Below are positions 32,988 to 33,687 of a stretch of 33,687 bases of DNA, piece after piece; within the stretch, counting starts at the first letter, position 1, and each line of letters starts with the position of its first letter. The DNA is taken from contig CAKUBI010000025.1 in assembly GCA_934636865.1 (NCBI GenBank), forward strand, positions 1 through 33,687, read 5' to 3'. Source of the DNA: an uncultured Oscillospiraceae bacterium. Its GTDB lineage: Bacteria; Bacillota; Clostridia; Oscillospirales; Oscillospiraceae. The notes under the pieces are model-generated. The model saw nothing but the letters and a program-made list of their open reading frames with translations, was not told the origin of the DNA and did no database searches. A program made the position numbers and the translations under genes.

Positions 32988-33687
32988 ACTTCTTTGCCGC
33001 AGGCTGCTGCTGGGTGATGCAGTGGATGTTGCCGCCGCCGAAGGCGACCTCCTTCGTCTGCACCGGCACGATCTCTCGGTCCGGGAACATTTCCTGCACC
33101 TGCCGGACAGCCAGCGCGTCGTTCTCGTCGCCGTACTGCGGCAGGATGACCGCACCGTTGACAATGAGGAAATTCATATACGACGCGATGCTGATCTCGC
33201 CGTCCTCGCGCGGGATGGTGCCCTCCACCGCGTCGATGGTGTCCGCGCCCTCAAGCAGGCACGGCTTTTTCGTCAGGCACAGCTTGTGGACCTTGAGCCT
33301 TCTGCCCTTCGCGTCCGTGGCCTCGCTCAAAAATTTGTATGCCGCCTGCGCCTGCTCGTAGAAGGGATGGTCCCTGTCCTCCGTCCAGATGCAGGCGACC
33401 TCGCCGGGCGCAACGAAGCAGGCGACGTCGTCGATGTGTCCGTTCGTCTCGTCGGGGTCGATGCCGTCCTTGATCCACAGGACCTTCTCGCAGCCGAGGT
33501 ACTCGCGCAGCATCGTTTCGATCTCTTCTCTGCTCTTATCCGGGTTGCGGCCCTCGGAGAGAAGGCACATCTCAGTCGTGAGCACCGTGCCCTCGCCGTC
33601 TACGTGGATGGAGCCGCCCTCGAGCACGAAGCCCTCCGTGCGGTAGCTGTCCACATCCGCGATCTCGCAGATCTTGCGCGCGATCTG
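32986..33687 (-). CDS. Agmatine deiminase family protein, 5' end outside the window
   Basis: The frame enters from the right edge and 233 residues of the C-terminal part are present. Agmatine deiminase hydrolyses agmatine to N-carbamoylputrescine and ammonia. Family signatures: VLEGGSIHVDGEGTVLTTE, SEGRNP, DETNGHIDDVACF with the catalytic His and Asp, and GGGNIHCITQQQP with the catalytic cysteine near the C-terminus. A GTG at 33654 is inside the conserved domain and not the true start. Family members are about 350-380 residues, so roughly 130 residues lie outside. The related peptidylarginine deiminase-like branch is the alternative. Confidence 0.9.
   Translation of the reverse strand, partial: QIARKICEIADVDSYRTEGFVLEGGSIHVDGEGTVLTTEMCLLSEGRNPDKSREEIETMLREYLGCEKVLWIKDGIDPDETNGHIDDVACFVAPGEVACIWTEDRDHPFYEQAQAAYKFLSEATDAKGRRLKVHKLCLTKKPCLLEGADTIDAVEGTIPREDGEISIASYMNFLIVNGAVILPQYGDENDALAVRQVQEMFPDREIVPVQTKEVAFGGGNIHCITQQQPAAKK

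Overview
The window looks like chromosome of a GC-rich, anaerobic, low-oxygen-adapted Firmicute of class Clostridia, most like the Oscillospiraceae group. The grounds are a Stickland-type glycine reductase operon with UGA-encoded selenocysteine, a SAM-I (S-box) riboswitch on metK, an NhaC antiporter, AGGAGG-type ribosome binding sites and high third-position GC. The genus assignment is inference.

Positions 1-9020 (minus strand): after a tRNA-Pro gene at the left edge lies a complete glycine reductase operon, transcribed right to left as grdX-grdE-grdB-trxB-trxA-grdA-grdC-grdD plus a 97-residue protein of unknown function. It starts from a good promoter and a tandem glycine riboswitch followed by an intrinsic terminator, so glycine should control its own reduction. 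grdA and grdB each read through one in-frame UGA (Sec44 in GrdA, Sec348 in GrdB). Immediately upstream lie selC (tRNA-Sec, with its own promoter and terminator), selB and selA (9110-12396), so the operon and most of the machinery to decode its UGA codons form one island. selD is not in the window.

Positions 12550-18861: a TIGR02206-like membrane protein, an N-acyl-D-amino-acid deacylase, a small membrane protein, a RelQ-type alarmone synthetase followed by a radical SAM protein, and an AT-richer gene for a two-helix membrane protein.

Positions 19077-25750: metK behind an S-box riboswitch; divergently, a MATE exporter behind a structured leader with terminator (candidate guanidine-IV riboswitch); an SPFH membrane protein with a ribbon-helix-helix regulator; a rhomboid-like protein lacking the catalytic serine with a Cys/His-rich tail; an HD-domain protein; and a TIM-barrel protein of unknown substrate.

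Positions 25806-33687: a lipoprotein with a DUF3298/RsiV-like motif, tmcAL, acetate kinase ackA, then a short AT-richer insert between two identical 35-nt terminator copies. The insert carries an open frame with no start codon (possible displaced toxin tip) and a small possible immunity gene. nhaC and a LysR regulator follow, divergent with overlapping -35 boxes, and a 5'-truncated agmatine deiminase runs off the right edge.

Functional logic: glycine reductase makes acetyl phosphate, which AckA turns into ATP and acetate; TrxA/TrxB supply its electrons; SelA/SelB/SelC supply and insert Sec. No mobile-element transposase, CRISPR array, rRNA or replication origin was seen.
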